Source: Istiophorus platypterus
Taxonomy: Eukaryota; Chordata; Actinopteri; Istiophoriformes; Istiophoridae
DNA length: 64,000 bases
NCBI GenBank assembly: GCA_016859345.1
Contig: CM029121.1
Coordinates: 2,137,329-2,201,328 of the forward strand
Direction: 5' to 3'
Under the pieces are notes generated by a model that had not been told where the DNA came from, made no database searches, and saw only the letters and a list, made by a program, of their open reading frames with translations. How positions within the stretch are numbered: the first letter of the stretch is position 1; each line of letters starts with the position of its first letter. Made by a program: the position numbers and the translations under genes. Shown here piece by piece: positions 51,230-63,978 of the stretch.

Positions 51230-53238
51230 CATGAGCATTTTCCCAATGGAATGAATCGTCTGGAAATACTGTACATATTTTGCTTACGTTACCATGACAA
51301 CAAGTTCTCAAGGAGGAGGTGTTGAGTGTCCAAAACAAAAGTAACAGCAAATAAACTATTATGCTCAAATAGACTTGAAAAAGAGGAAATTACCAATAAA
51401 GGCCCATCCCTACAAAGAGCTTGGATGTAAAGATCAAGATTATGTTGCACCAACATTTTTGTGAGTGCGTTGCTGAGTTGCTATGGGAAGTCCTTCTTTC
51501 TTAGAAGCAGCTAGTTTGAAACTTGTAAATCATTTTTTTGGGAAACATCTGTATGACCATGTAAACAGGAAGTCACTGCAGCGTCATAAGCTGAACATGA
51601 TTTCCAAAAAGAACAGTTTAAGCAACCTTTTGGTTATTTTTGATTTAGTCTAATCTTATTGGAATAAGGATTTGTAATTTTTTAACTGCAATATATATTG
51701 TGTTTTTTGAAATTTAAATGTATTTAAAAGAACTTCCCAGTTTCCTTAAAGTTCTACAAATACAGTTCCAGGATAAAATCTGCAGTGATGCTGGTTAATT
51801 AAGGTTAGTGTTGCATATTCTACTGTAACTGCTGGGATAAAAAGAAAAAGCTTACATAATGACTAAACAGCATTTCCATTAAGTGTTAAGTAGAACTTGT
51901 CAACCATAACTGATATTACCTCTTATGCACTGTAAATATTCAACAACAAAATCTATTTCTATGCAAAATCTACTTTTATGGTGTCTCCATATATGTTTTC
52001 ATATCTCGGATGTGCTATTTCCCATTTATTTTGCTGGGGTATGAAAAAGAATTTCATTATAAAGACTTTATCCTTGCTTGAGTTATGTAATTAGTCGGAG
52101 TTCCTTGGACATTAAAACATTATAACAGTACAGCTTATATTTAAATAAAAATAAATAATGAAAATAAAACAAAATACATATAAAATAAAATAGAATGAAT
52201 ATTGACTGTCAATTTTGATGATTTTTCTTTTACACTTATACTTTTTTTACATTACACTTGTAAAATTAATGCAAACTACAGTTTCCTGGTGTGAGGGAAA
52301 AATCTAAAATAGCACAACATGCCTTGGAAAGTGGTCAGCAATAGTATAACTTATTAGTCATTTGTTATATATTTGCTATTTGAAGAGCTGCCAGAATAAA
52401 AGAGATTTCATATTTCCTCTTCATTCTAACAAGACAAACATAGACAAACAAAGTTGGGGCAATTACTGTCTTACAATTGCATATTTGGAAAATTGAGAAT
52501 TGAGTATCAGTACAATGGGTCTTTAGTATCAGTGCACAGTTGGAGCTGTTGGCAGCTACAGTAAGAAAATATTAATATCAAAATCAGCTCTCAGATCAGC
52601 TGTATCCTTTTGTGTTTGTCTGCGCACAGATTTAGCAGCTTTACTTCTCAACATACTGTCAAATACCTCTGTCACACAGTAACCACAGTGATTTTAAGAC
52701 ATTGGACTAAATATTCAGACCGACTCCCTCAGATTTTTCAGGTTCATAGAAGCAAGCAAACACTGTATATGCATTTACAGAGAAGAGTCACATAAATTTT
52801 CCCATTTTCTCACACTCCTGTTCCCATTCTACCATATACACTGATCAGCTGGTTGGTTTTAGTCAGTATGGCACCCATGGTGACACTACATAATAGAGCT
52901 ATTGTCGCCGTTTGTGGCGTTTGTGTCATTTCAAAACTTGAGTGCCATATTTTACTGTATTTCAAATTATTTTCAAGTTTATTTGACTAAATATGGGTTT
53001 TATGGAGTAAGATACAGTAAAAGTATCTACATATTCAAAAGTGTGATATACAGGGACATTTCCCTGAAATGTTGTTGCTATCTATCTGTATGTTGTTTGG
53101 CAAATCTAAGAGTAGTATTAAAAGAGGTTTTGTATGTTTTATCTGATCAACAAGAAAAAGGTCTGACACATAACTCTGCCTGAAACAAAAAATTCTGCTT
53201 CCTTTCAGATTAAATAACAAGACATGAAGTGTTGCTTA
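50041..53238. other. No gene; (TG)n at 51165-51228
   Basis: AT-rich, presumably ripor1 intron. It holds a TG tract of about 30 units at 51165-51228 with preceding TGCG interruptions. No exon is supported. Confidence 0.5.
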
Positions 53239-53345
53239 GTAAGCTTTAGAGCTTCTGGTAGATGTAGTCTTGAGCTTTGGACAGAGCTAGGCTAACTATT
53301 TTCCCAAAAAATGCCTTTATGCTGAGCTAGACGCTACCGTTACTC
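53239..53345 (-). repeat. Dispersed teleost repeat, reverse copy
   Basis: AGCTTTAGAGCTTCTGGTAG, then TTTGGACAGAGCTAGGCTAAC, then TTATGCTGAGCTAGACGCTA. Same family as 40403-40563 and 9160-9240. Truncated at its far end. Confidence 0.6.
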
Positions 53346-56300
53346 CAGATCTGGACCACCGGGGATATCATGTCATTTTTCTTCTCAGAACCTGATACCT
53401 ACATTACAAACTGTAAAACTAGAAAAATTATAAGGGAACGCCACTCAAAGTCTGGGCAAATCCATCTATTTCCGGGCTTCATGGGGAAGCATTTTTCTGA
53501 TGCACACACCAATGACGACACAATAAAACCTCAACTGGAAGGCAACATAAAGTATTTTAGTTTGTATTTGATTAAAATAATAAATACTAACATTTAGTAA
53601 AATCCTTTCTGCTTGTAAATTGATGTCAAAATATGACATCAATGATATTAAATAGTTGCTTACAGTAAAGAATCTGAAAGTTTTCTTCTCTTCACAAAAG
53701 TTATTATGGAAATTGTAACCCAAAAAAAGTGAAAACTTTAGGAAATATAAAATATATACACAGAAGAACCCCAGTTTTTCACAGTCAGCCTTTTCCTTTG
53801 TTTATGTTTGGCATTGTGCACAGAAATCGGAAAACTCACAAACGATCTGACTGGAATTCATCATGCCAAGTTTATGCTGAGAGGTTCTCCTTTGTTAAGC
53901 TAGTAGCAGCTAATGAGGCCTTACGGTGCTAGTCTCAAGCAGAGATGTTCTGGCTGCAGAACCTTCTGGATTCACAAACATACCACATTTTTTATGCATG
54001 CAGCAGCACTCCCCGATTCCTGTAAACACACTTTGATGTGTAACATCTGCACACTTCACCTTTCACACACAGCCATGAGATTGGTATCAGTCTTCTCAAA
54101 TCAGTCTAGGAAAGAAAGCAAATAAGTGCATTCTGCAAAATGCTGAAGCATTTTGTCAAGACTTTGGAATACAGTCCTACTATCTAAACTGCCATTGTTT
54201 GAGATCAGTATCCGTATTCTATGAAAATAAACTTACTTGCTAGAGATAGTCCATCAAAGTGGACACAGTTTCTGCTTTTATTGATGTCAAAGTTACATTA
54301 TTTCTGCATGTTTATACAGTTCTAAACTGCATATTAAGTGGCTGAGGTCTATAATGTGTTATGACACAACAATAACATTACTCTGACAACTAAACTAGGC
54401 ATTATGCTCACTGCTTTGGCCTTTTCAGCCTTATGATAATTTTTCCATCACTAGTATCCTTTTCCTGGAAATGAGCAAGCATGGCTGTACAGTAAAGCTG
54501 ATGGGTTATTCCTGTGACTCAGTATGGCCATAAACTGCTAGGCTTTTCCTGACCCTGCCCTCCTTGCAGGATGTCACTCCCTCCAGGGTTTCCTTCTCCT
54601 AAAGACAGTAGTATGTGGGTGGGAAAGGCCTGGAGTTATGAGGCTAAACTGTATGTAATGTGCGTTGGGGGATGAGAGAACAGTGTATGAAATAGCAGTG
54701 TTGTTAGGGGAGGAAACTATTAACATCAAATGAAGCATTAATGATCCCAAGGGGATGGAGCTATCTTTCACTAGGAGAATCCATTAGTCTTTAAAAGCCA
54801 TTTATTTAATGTTATTTGTACAGTCAAAAGTGTCAGGGACAGGAGGCTAAATAATTCGGTTCATGTCTCGTTGTTCTTGAATAAACGACCATAGTTATGA
54901 GTACAGACGAATGTCCCTCACAGATTTTTATCCTGAACTTAAACATACAAACCCTTAACATAACCTAATTTTTATACCTTCACCATCTCTGGGCCTAAGG
55001 TATTTTCACACCAAGTCTGGAATTAGGTGCAAGATATTTGCACAAAACCAAGCAGATAACAGTTCCCTGTGTTTCACATGCAATGTAAAAGCTTTCCAGC
55101 CCAACAGGAAAGATGACCCAGGGTCTGCTGGGATTTTATAACTGAGCTATGACCAGAGTGCATGCATTTTGTTTTTTTGACTGTGTTGAAAAGTGATGTT
55201 TTCATATCACAAACGATGAACATGGGTCTTTTGAGTGAAATATGACACTCATGTGGGCAGATATAGGAATTTAGTGTGGAGCAGCTCTCTGCAGCTGAGC
55301 TGAGCTGTAGTGCTATACTGTATTTGTTTAGTAGAGTTTAATTGATAATTTTCAGTGATGATGTAGCATGTGTTACCTTACTGCAGCTGTCAGATATATT
55401 GTACTGTTGCTCACACTATGTCAGTTTATAATTATTGATACCCTTCCTGGAGTTCTGTATATTGTGCCAACATTTAGGAGAAACAGTAACTTGTTTGTGT
55501 CCAATTCCCAAATAATCTCTAATGACCGGTCCAGCATTACATGGACCAATAGTTCAACTGTGAAACAGACTGTGTTTGATTATTATACTACAAGGCCTTT
55601 CACTCATTAACCTACCACACTAATGCCAACAATATTAACCAATGTTTCCTGAGCTTATTTGTTTTTTAACTTAACTTAACATTCCCCACGAATATAAGAG
55701 TGTTGTATTGTTACAATGATTTTGTTGTTGTTGTAAAAAACTTAAAAGCTGATCAGTGATAACAACCAGGCAGTGCCATCAGCAGATCCTTATTTTCATA
55801 AAGTTTAATGTTGAAGTGAACGATATCCTGCCAGCATATAGATATAAAATTTCAGTTGTGTCTATCGAAAAGAAGTCAAATCAGTCATTGTCAGGTGGCT
55901 GTTTTTTAATTGTGAAATATTTATTTGGTATCAGTGTTAAACCTCTAGTATGGCTTGTGGTCTGTACCAGATATGAAATGTGTGGGATTAATATTTGTGT
56001 CATAGTAATGCATGGTCATTCATAGGACTGAAATATTTGCAGGTTTCTTGTGACAAACTGAGATTTAAATTGGACCCGCGCTATTTGCATAAGGATTTTT
56101 TACTAAAATTAAGTTAAATTATTAATGAATCAAACAAGAAATTAGTCAGTTTACTCAGGATTTTCATTCTGCTAAATCTTGTTTCACTTAAGTTTTTGGC
56201 TGAACCATTCAGCTTGATAACACAAGACTGCTGAGTCTGGAGCTGTAGCACAGGTGTGCTGTTGTACTCAGCAGTTTCGATATTATTCAAGACACAAGTG

Positions 56301-58274
56301 TGTTTTCCCTCCTCCTTGCTGTGTGTGTTGTTTCTTGGTTCTGTCAGCCTGTATGGTTTTTACATTCCTTACATGACAGTACACATGCGCCAAATTTTCC
56401 CAGGGGTGCATATATACATGCACACCCATAAAATGCAACAGACAAAGAGACTGCTTCTAATGGAAATTGCACAGAATGAACTACCAGCTTGCCATTCTTA
56501 GAGCCGTAACAGTAGTGAGTCAAGAAATGCTGGGTGGACTAGAAAAATGGTCAAGGCCCACAAAATTCAAATGGACATGAATATACTCTGCATATTTCCT
56601 GGCAATAATTGGATATTTTGTGTGGAAATGAGACATCTTGGCCAGAAGATGCCACTAAAAGAAACTGGCAGAATTATTGTTTTGTGTACAATAGCAATTT
56701 TATCATAATGCTTTTTATCTCTAAGTCAATATTGGTATATGCCACTATATATGTTAAGTCAATATTTCTGGTAAGACAAGATTCATGACAGCTTAAAACT
56801 CTTGGGTAGTTGAATTAAAACTGAAAAATTACCAAGAATTCCCTGAGCTGCAAACAGAAAATCAATTTAAATTTAAATCAATAAATTACAAAGAAGCAAA
56901 CAAATTCAGTTATGTTGCTTTACATTTCAATTCAAATCTCAGTCTGACTCACTTTTTTCTGCTGAAAATCCAGACAGTAATGCTGAGGCACAGTTGACAG
57001 TTTTTCAGCATAGTTAATGATATGTCCGAATGCAGCCACAGTATAAGTAGACAAATGGCTTTTTATGCTGAGGGTTGTTGATTATTGTCGCTTTGAGCCA
57101 ACACTCAACATTTCCTTAGAAGGAGCTCCTGTCTGCCCCCTCTATCCAACTTTTGCAGCTAAAACAATAGCATTTGTTTAGCAGAGTTGACCAGCCCTGC
57201 TGTGCCTATTTTAAGACATGGGCAGTCCATTCATAAAGGATTGCATTACGAATTATTAGATATAGCCTCTGTTCAGTAATTTGTTTAGCTCTTAGTATTG
57301 TCAAGCATAATGATAATAACAAAATTATATATGAATATTGCACATTGATTTTCATAACAAACTGGCTAGTATTTGTTGAAACATATTTTTATGTCCACCA
57401 ACATTACCATCCCTAGGTCAACGTGCTAGTGGGGTAAAAACAATGTAAGGTAGATATGCACTTAGTGTTGTGCTGTGTGTGTGTGTGTTTGAGTGCAAGC
57501 AGCATTTTTCCAGAATGGTCTGGGAAAGAGAGGCCAGAGAGCATCAAACAATAGGTGTGGTGTCACACACTCGCTTACCACAGGCATATGGAAGGTTGAG
57601 TGTGTGGCACAGAGCCACAGTTCCAGTGTTTATATGAGGACATCAATAGCAGAGGAGATGGTGTGACTGGAATCTGTTGTTGTCACTGGACAGGACTGCA
57701 CCACTGTTTGGACCAGGTAGGGAACACAAACACAGCACAGTTTGAAGGGTCCATTCCAGTTTGCTGAGTTTAATTGATCTACTTCTGGAAGAACTAGATA
57801 AGGATGTTGACTGACTAACTAATGAAAGGCTGTTAGTAAGGCTGGAGATTACATAGGAGACAGGGCAGAGGGATGTGGGACAGGGAGAAATGTGCCGACT
57901 ACCACTGACTTGTCTGGACTGTGACTCTGACAAAGACCTTGAGCCATGTCAAGGTTGGTGTTTGGTTTTACCAGGGTGTAGGGGTGTCTGGTACATACCT
58001 TAGTTTTGGGTTCATGGTTCACTACAATTTGACAGAGCCCGGAAAACGAGAAAAACAGAAGATGAAATTTTTGATGATGACTCATTGGCCTTTGTTCTCG
58101 TTGTTATGTTGCTCAAATATTGGTGTATGGTAGATAAAACATTATTCTATTCTATATTCTGTGGTAAAACCCCTGCACCGTCGCCCTTTTTTATGTATGC
58201 ACATTCGCAACAATTAAAATGTATAAACTTGTGCAAGCTGAATTCTGGTCCATGCATGAGTTGCTCTCCAACTC
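53346..58274. other. No gene recognised
   Basis: AT-rich sequence with short frames lacking domains or splice context. The minus-strand frame at 57643-57933 is serine-rich low complexity and not convincing. Confidence 0.5.
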
Positions 58275-58640
58275 TGTAGCTGGTGCTGTGGACACATCTA
58301 CAGCAAGCACACAGGAAGGCTGCTGTAGAAGACGAAAACAGGAAAAGCTAAATGCTAAAGTTCTATTTTGAAATCTTTACTTTGGCTATTTAATATGGTA
58401 CCATTTTACAGCACAGGTGCTGTTTTCTCCTTGCTTATTTTGTTCTCCTGGTCTTTATAAATTTGCTAGTTATCTGATCATTGATGTGTTTCTGAAGAAG
58501 GAAGTGATTGGGTTGGGGGGGACCACAGACCAATGAGCTAGTCATCAAAGAGCCTTGTGCAGGTGCTTGTTTGTGGTTTGTGGAGCCCAGTGCGAGAACA
58601 ATGCAGCAGGCTCCTATTAGAGTTGGATAAACTTTGACAA
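58275..58640 (+). repeat. Dispersed repeat family, copy 2
   Basis: Direct-orientation counterpart of 4975-5270, sharing GGTGCTGTGGA, CATCTACAGCAAGCACACAG, GGCTGCTGTAGAAGA, CTGGTCTTTATAAAT and later GGATAAA..CTTTGA. It is diverged by substitutions and indels and has no conserved frame. Confidence 0.75.
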
Positions 58641-60515
58641 TGCAGTCTTAAATTCAAAACAACATTTGGTTTACTGCTGTTTTTCCGCTCTTGGCACCAT
58701 AAATACTGTTAAAACTGCTATATACACATCTGGATTTTTGAATCTGAAAAGAAGGGAGAAGATTTTGATGCAAATGGAAGTATCAGGTTCAAAGGATTGA
58801 TATGATAATTATTGTTTCCCTGATTTAATTTGTGAGTGCATCTGATACATGTGCAGGATAGCACTGCAGAAACAAAACTAAAAGTCCAAGAACAGGACTG
58901 GTAAGTATATCGGCCTCATACACTTGCTGAGGTTTGAGAATTTAGCACTTGCTTGTATGATTCAGATACATCAGAAGAGCTGATACTATTGTTACGAAAG
59001 TATCTCAAGATATTTTTTCCTTTGCTTGCTGCAGTTGTACAGCCCATTTTTATGAGAAAAAAAATTTTGATAGGGACATAGAGTCAGTAATCAGACTTAG
59101 ACATCTGAGTCATCATTTAGGATTTAGACTTTCTGATAGAGATGGAGAACTGCTTTGACAACCATCCATGATGATTCATCAGGAAATGAAAGAGGAAAGT
59201 GCCTGAATGCAATGGACCCAGTATGACCCACCTTTTCCACATGCTCTGTTTGTCCGCTTGACATGTCTGGCAGCCTCGGTTTCTCTCTCGGAAAAGTGTT
59301 TTCTTCCTTTATCTCTCACGCCCCTTCAGCTCCTCAGTTTGTGTGAGTACTTTAACTAGGTTAAGTCAACAGATGGTTGCATAAGGAGTCCCACAGTGCA
59401 TGCACAGACACATAAATGCAGACACACACACACATTCATGATTTTTAAGGGTGGATGAGAGGAACTAATTAGTTTAGCTCCTGCTACTGTTTTTGTTTTT
59501 GCTCGCAGTTAAAGGTTGAAATTAAATTTTCTTTTTTATTCTGAGGTTAATCTTTATAAGACACTTTTTAACTTAAAAAGATGATGTGAATGTTGTACAA
59601 TCAGTTTACTGCCACTAGAATAAATATTGCTAAGTACTCTTTCCATCCCTCATGATTTAGTTAAACTCCACCAGAACTGACCTTTTCTCTCCAGCAGGAT
59701 GACTACAGCCCTCAGGACTATCTCCCTTTGTTAAATTTCCTGTCAGGAGAGGCAGTTGCATCTGACTTCCTGTAGGATTGTGACATTTCCTGTGCTAGGG
59801 AGGAGGGGTTTGGCAGTCGTCTTGCAAAGGCTTTTCAGCTGTTTGAAGAAACAGGATACAGGACACTGGATAGGCCACAGTAGGAAAACACTGCTTTAAC
59901 TGATAGAAATTAACCACTGACTTCAACTACAATAACAAAGCACAACTTTAGACCACAGGCTTCAGATGTTGGCTAAAAGCCACAAAATGGAAAATGGTTT
60001 GCCCACAGACACATTTTACGTGGAAGTACTGAAATCATTTACCTGAAACAAAATGATGCCTCAAGCAACATAAACACCGTGGCATAATATATACAGATGT
60101 TCGTTATTGTGTTTTCCAGTGGTAGTAATTATAACAGATAGAATGGGATGCAAAAATGTGTCTTAATACACTTGCAATATCAGCTCTACATCAAAAAACT
60201 AGCATGGACACACAAAATCTGTCCTATCAAAGCCACCAAAGCTTTAGAATCTGTTTTGTTGTAAGTCACAGACTGAATTAGAGTTTACCAAACTAAACGA
60301 CCTTAACCTTAATGGTTCAAGATGAAGACACTTACAGTATACTTGTCATCATTGTAGCCCCATAATGTAGTGACTGAAATGTCACGAGAATTTAGAAGGG
60401 ATTCTCTCGAGAGAAAACTGAGGGACTGCATGTTCTAGTCCATCTTCCTCTGGATGAAGAATTGTTTCACGCTAAGAGTTCAAATTGGAGGGAAATTTGT
60501 AAGACACTATGACTA
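58641..60515. other. No gene recognised
   Basis: AT-rich sequence with a brief CA patch near 59420. No supported exon. Confidence 0.5.
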
Positions 60516-60915
60516 TACACACAGGTGGCAGCTTATCAGGAACACGTTGCTAAAACGGATGCGGTCTAATACAACAGTCCTGGAGTAAATCCGCCTATAC
60601 AAAGGTTGTAATATTCAGTTTTGATTTAAATTGTTTTAGCATTGATTCAACAGTAGGGTCATTTTGGAAGATGTACTTTGAGGTGCTGTTGAACTCTACT
60701 GCATTAGACAAGGAGGTGTTTCTGTTATTTTTTCTGTTATCTACGCTCATTGATATAAATGGGGTGTAAAAAATAATAGGATCACCTCTGCCAGTTATAT
60801 GCAATAAAATTCAACAGTGTAACAAATTAAAGGCCTCAAAATGACCATGAAGATGACCAACAGTACTAAGATCAATTTTAGCTAGATGTACCTAATAAAC
60901 TGGCAGCTGAGTGTA
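60516..60915. mobile_element. MITE of the ACTCAGCTG-TIR family, complete
   Basis: It starts TACACACAGGTGGCAGCTTATC and ends CTAATAAACTGGCAGCTGAGTGTA. The interior shares GCGGTCTAATACAACAGTCC, GTAAATCCGCC and CTGTTGAACTCTACTGCATTA with the copies at 34444 and 15062. It is flanked by TAT on both sides, consistent with a TA target site. The 69-codon minus-strand frame inside it is not a gene. Confidence 0.8.
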
Positions 60916-61458
60916 TATTGCACATTGTAATGATAGTATGACACATTCAGTCATTGGAAGGATTTATCCATTATAACATTGTACTGCTTAGATCTATGAA
61001 GTCCAATAAGGAAAGAACATAAACAAAGTTAAAAAAGGAAAACCAAAGTTAGCAGAAAGTGAAATTATTACCCAAACTGTCATTTATAACCAGCCATCAC
61101 AGTTTACTATGGTATAAGATCAAGACTCTGGATTCCAAGATGGTGCTGATTCATTTTTTAGAAAAATCCCTTGCCCAGCAAATAAACAAAAGGTTTTCTT
61201 GATTTGCTTGTGCATTGTGCGATACACTTCACATGCTCATTAGTGTTTCTATCTTGGCTTTATCTGCTCAGTCCCTCTCAGCCCATACAGTTTGCATTGG
61301 GATGACATCAGTCATTCAAATGGCTCTAAACTATTGTATAAAATGTCTATGGATTAAATATTGATCATACATTAAATAAAGTGGTTTAGACCAAAACTGT
61401 CAGCTGAAAGAGAGCAGGAAACACAAGGTCTCAGAATCTTTAACCTTGGTTTCATTGA

Positions 61459-61460
<2 letters not shown>

Positions 61461-61537
<77 letters not shown>
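61461..61537. repeat. (TG)n microsatellite
   Basis: About 38 uninterrupted TG units, 0.7 kb upstream of the first supported ripor1 coding exon. Confidence 0.98.
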
Positions 61538-61540
<3 letters not shown>

Positions 61541-61856
61541 TTTCTTTTTGTCTGGGCCCATCAGTATGGTACTTGTTATGGTGTCTTGATATACTTACTA
61601 CCAGCTCAAAAAGTTCATTACTGCGTTACTGCGTCATTACTGCGTTTCCATTTCAATCCATTTCCTATTATTTCACCCTTGTTAACATATTAATATGTTA
61701 TAAATTGTGACCAGATTGTTGTTAAAATCTCATGCAAGTTGCTTCTGGGAATATGAAAGATTAAACACAAATAAAATTGATTTATCAAATCTATGCCTCT
61801 GTAAACATGCTTTTCTCTGATCCAGATAAGATGGCCAGATAAAGGGGTGTCACCAC

Positions 61857-61929
61857 AGCCGCAGCCTAGTGGTCCAAGGTGCATACCATGTAACTGCAAC
61901 ATCCCTGGTTCGACTCCACCAGGCAACCT
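61857..61929 (+). mobile_element. tRNA-derived SINE head
   Basis: GCCGCAGCCTAGTGGTCCAAGG (A-box region) and CCCTGGTTCGACTCCACCAGG (B box GGTTCGACTCC) are spaced as in a tRNA, but the fold is imperfect. The wording ACCATGTAACTGCAACATCC is typical of a fish SINE head. Different from the 9673 family. Confidence 0.65.
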
Positions 61930-61949
61930 CGTGCTCTCAAATCAGTTTA

Positions 61950-62095
61950 TGTCAACTTTATTTATGTAGCACCATATCATAACAGACGTTATCTCAGGGT
62001 ACTTTTCAAATAGAGCAGGTCTAGACCAGACCCTTTATAATTATTTACAGAGACCCATCATTTCCCCCATGATCTCTCTTCCCTTATATAGTTTC
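61950..62095. repeat. Dispersed teleost repeat fragment
   Basis: TCAACTTTATTTATGTAGCACC, then CAGACGTTATCTCAGGGTAC, then CAGAGACCCATCATTTCCCC read like a widespread fish repeat seen near gene introns. It sits 130 bp upstream of the ripor1 acceptor. Confidence 0.5.
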
Positions 62096-62228
62096 TCTCG
62101 CTACCGTCAAACTGTCAAACTACTGCAAAAAAGTCTTTTTAAAAACTGACAGAAAAACACGGCCGATGGGTCCGTCACACTGTGGTGATAGCGGTCTGTT
62201 GATGGTTCTTTTCCTCTTCTCTGTACAG

Positions 62229-62352
62229 GGAGTCCATCCCGAACTCTGTCCACCATGTCACTGTCCGTTCGCCCAGTCAAACGCCTCACCTCCAGATCCA
62301 TCACTAGGAGCCAGAGTTTTACTGGAGTCAACACCTACGATAAGCCGTACAG
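62229..62352 (+). CDS. ripor1: ripor1 first shared exon, start of the main ORF (CDS from 62255)
   Basis: The exon starts after a strong acceptor (TTTTCCTCTTCTCTGTACAG, ending 62228) and ends at GTACAC (62353). ATG at 62255 lies in ACCATG, a perfect Kozak core. It encodes 32 residues plus two bases (phase 2): MSLSVRP, then a basic stretch, then RSQSF at residues 18-22, then NTYDKPY. MSLSVRP and RSQSF-GV are hallmarks of RIPOR1 (FAM65A), the Rho family-interacting cell polarization regulator that binds active RhoA and helps orient the Golgi through the CCM3/MST kinases. RIPOR2 and RIPOR3 lack the MSLSVRP start. RSQSF resembles a basophilic kinase/14-3-3 site (inference). The 26 bases before the ATG stay open in the frame supplied by the 50.0 kb exon. 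Confidence 0.88.
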
Positions 62353-63825
62353 GTACACACTCACACATACATACACACAAACACTCACACACACACACAT
62401 GCATGCTGTGGGGAAGCACAAATTTGACAGGACATCCCGTCAGGTGGAGCTCAAAAGACAGACAGTCTGACTGTCTGACTGTGTGTGTGTGTATGTGTGT
62501 GTGTGTGTTTATACAGGGTGTGAATGAACCGATTTGGCATTTTTAGGTCTGATATGGATTATTGTAATTTGACTTAACAGTACATTTTGCCTTATTCTCC
62601 TACAAATCTTGTAAATTGTACTTTTGAATTTTTCACTTACATGTTTTTGATTTTGGAAATGTGAGATTTGGGCCTGGATGGATTGCATTTAGATGATCAT
62701 AGCTGAAGGGTGGTACTTGTTTTCACTCCTCTTTGTTAACTTGCACACTAAGCCAAGTTTGTACTGGCTGTGAAACCGCTGACACTCAGGCCTGATAAGC
62801 ATGAGGATTTCTTGATGTTAGTGTTGTTTCAGTCATGACTATGACCTCACAAACATTCCCAAATGACGTGAAATTTGATGCAATTCTAAAAGGCATGGGC
62901 ACTCTGGTTTTTTTTTTGTTTTTTTTTTACCATTTTCTTATTTGAATATGCAGGCATGTATAGCCCCAGACGCTACCTTAGCCCTTCACTTATATTGGCT
63001 GTTATTGTATGATTTCCCTTTTACTAATAGTGGTTAATGCCTGGCTAGACTACTGAACATTAATTTCTAAATATTTTTTGCTGCTCTGTGCTTGTCCAGA
63101 GTGTGCTGGAATAGGTTCCAGTCCAAGAGAAGCTGGATAGGATTAGTGGTGTGATGGATGGATAGATTCAACCACCTACTAGTCATTTTCTTTTTAAACC
63201 CTTAAAGAAATTGGATGTTTCTAGTAGTGCTTTTGGCCAATAACTACAACAGTCCATTGCTGCACAAAATGTTAGCTCTGATTTTTCATGCTATCATGAC
63301 ATATTTTTGTTACGATTACATAGCAGTTTAATCGGTTATAAAAACAAATATATTACATTAAGTTTTTATATCATTAAGTGTTATATCATGAAACTTTCTC
63401 CTCGTTACACTATGCCAACATCTCTCCTTATATTCAAAAAACATCCAACTTCATTAAGTTACATAATCAAGATTTTCACAATCTCTTGGTTGACTACAGA
63501 CTCAATACAATGATTTGATTATGCAATATGTGTGTAAATATAAATTTTTTTTATTCATTTTTGAATTAAACCTGATTTAGAGAAAATTATACCAGTATAA
63601 CAAGAAAAATGTCATGTTGTAATGTAAAAAGAATCCTGTTATAGTCTAAAATGTTAAAGTGGAGAGAGAAAACAGACTGGGTGTTCCTGAATGTGTATGC
63701 TGAGGGTGTCAGTCTTATATGATTTGATAGTGATTCTAATTTTGATGAGAGAGAGTCTGATCAAGCTTATCTGTCAGGTTAAGCTATTGGAGGATGGTGT
63801 TGACCTGATGTTTCTGATGTTGCAG
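62353..63825 (+). other. ripor1 intron
   Basis: GT-AG intron of 1473 bp. It begins with a CA-rich stretch (62353-62400) and contains a TG tract at 62481-62508, a T-rich patch near 62910, and at 63101-63165 a short piece resembling a common fish repeat end (GGAATAGGTTCCAGTCC then GGATAGGATTAGTGG then GGATGGAT). The branch region ends TTTCTGATGTTGCAG. Confidence 0.8.
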
Positions 63826-63978
63826 GACCCTCTCAGTGTTCAGCACTCCAGGTCTCAGCAGGAAGCCCAGCAGAGCCAGCAGGATGTTTACTATGTCCAC
63901 TAAGTCCAACCCACCACCTAAAGTTCCACAACCAGAGCGACTGGATCAGGTCTATGAAGCACTGAAGAAAGGCCTTCA
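63826..63978 (+). CDS. ripor1: ripor1 second shared coding exon; gene continues past the window
   Basis: The exon follows the acceptor TGATGTTGCAG (to 63825) and ends at A|GTGAGT (donor 63979). Joined to the previous exon in phase 2 it encodes residues 33-83 plus two bases. It contains LSVFSTPGLSRKPS, then SRMFTMSTKS, then PPPKVPQPERLD and VYEALKKGL. SRMF and KVPQPERLD-VY-ALK-GL match RIPOR1 closely and open the conserved N-terminal helical (HR1-like) region that binds RhoA. The phase-2 end means the next exon completes a CAx codon. The rest of the protein, normally over 1,000 residues, lies beyond the window. No frameshift or stop is present. Confidence 0.92.

Noticed and set aside
61857..61929. 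Genuine tRNA gene
   Set aside because: A and B boxes are present but the stems do not pair well, there is no clear terminator, and the wording matches a SINE head.
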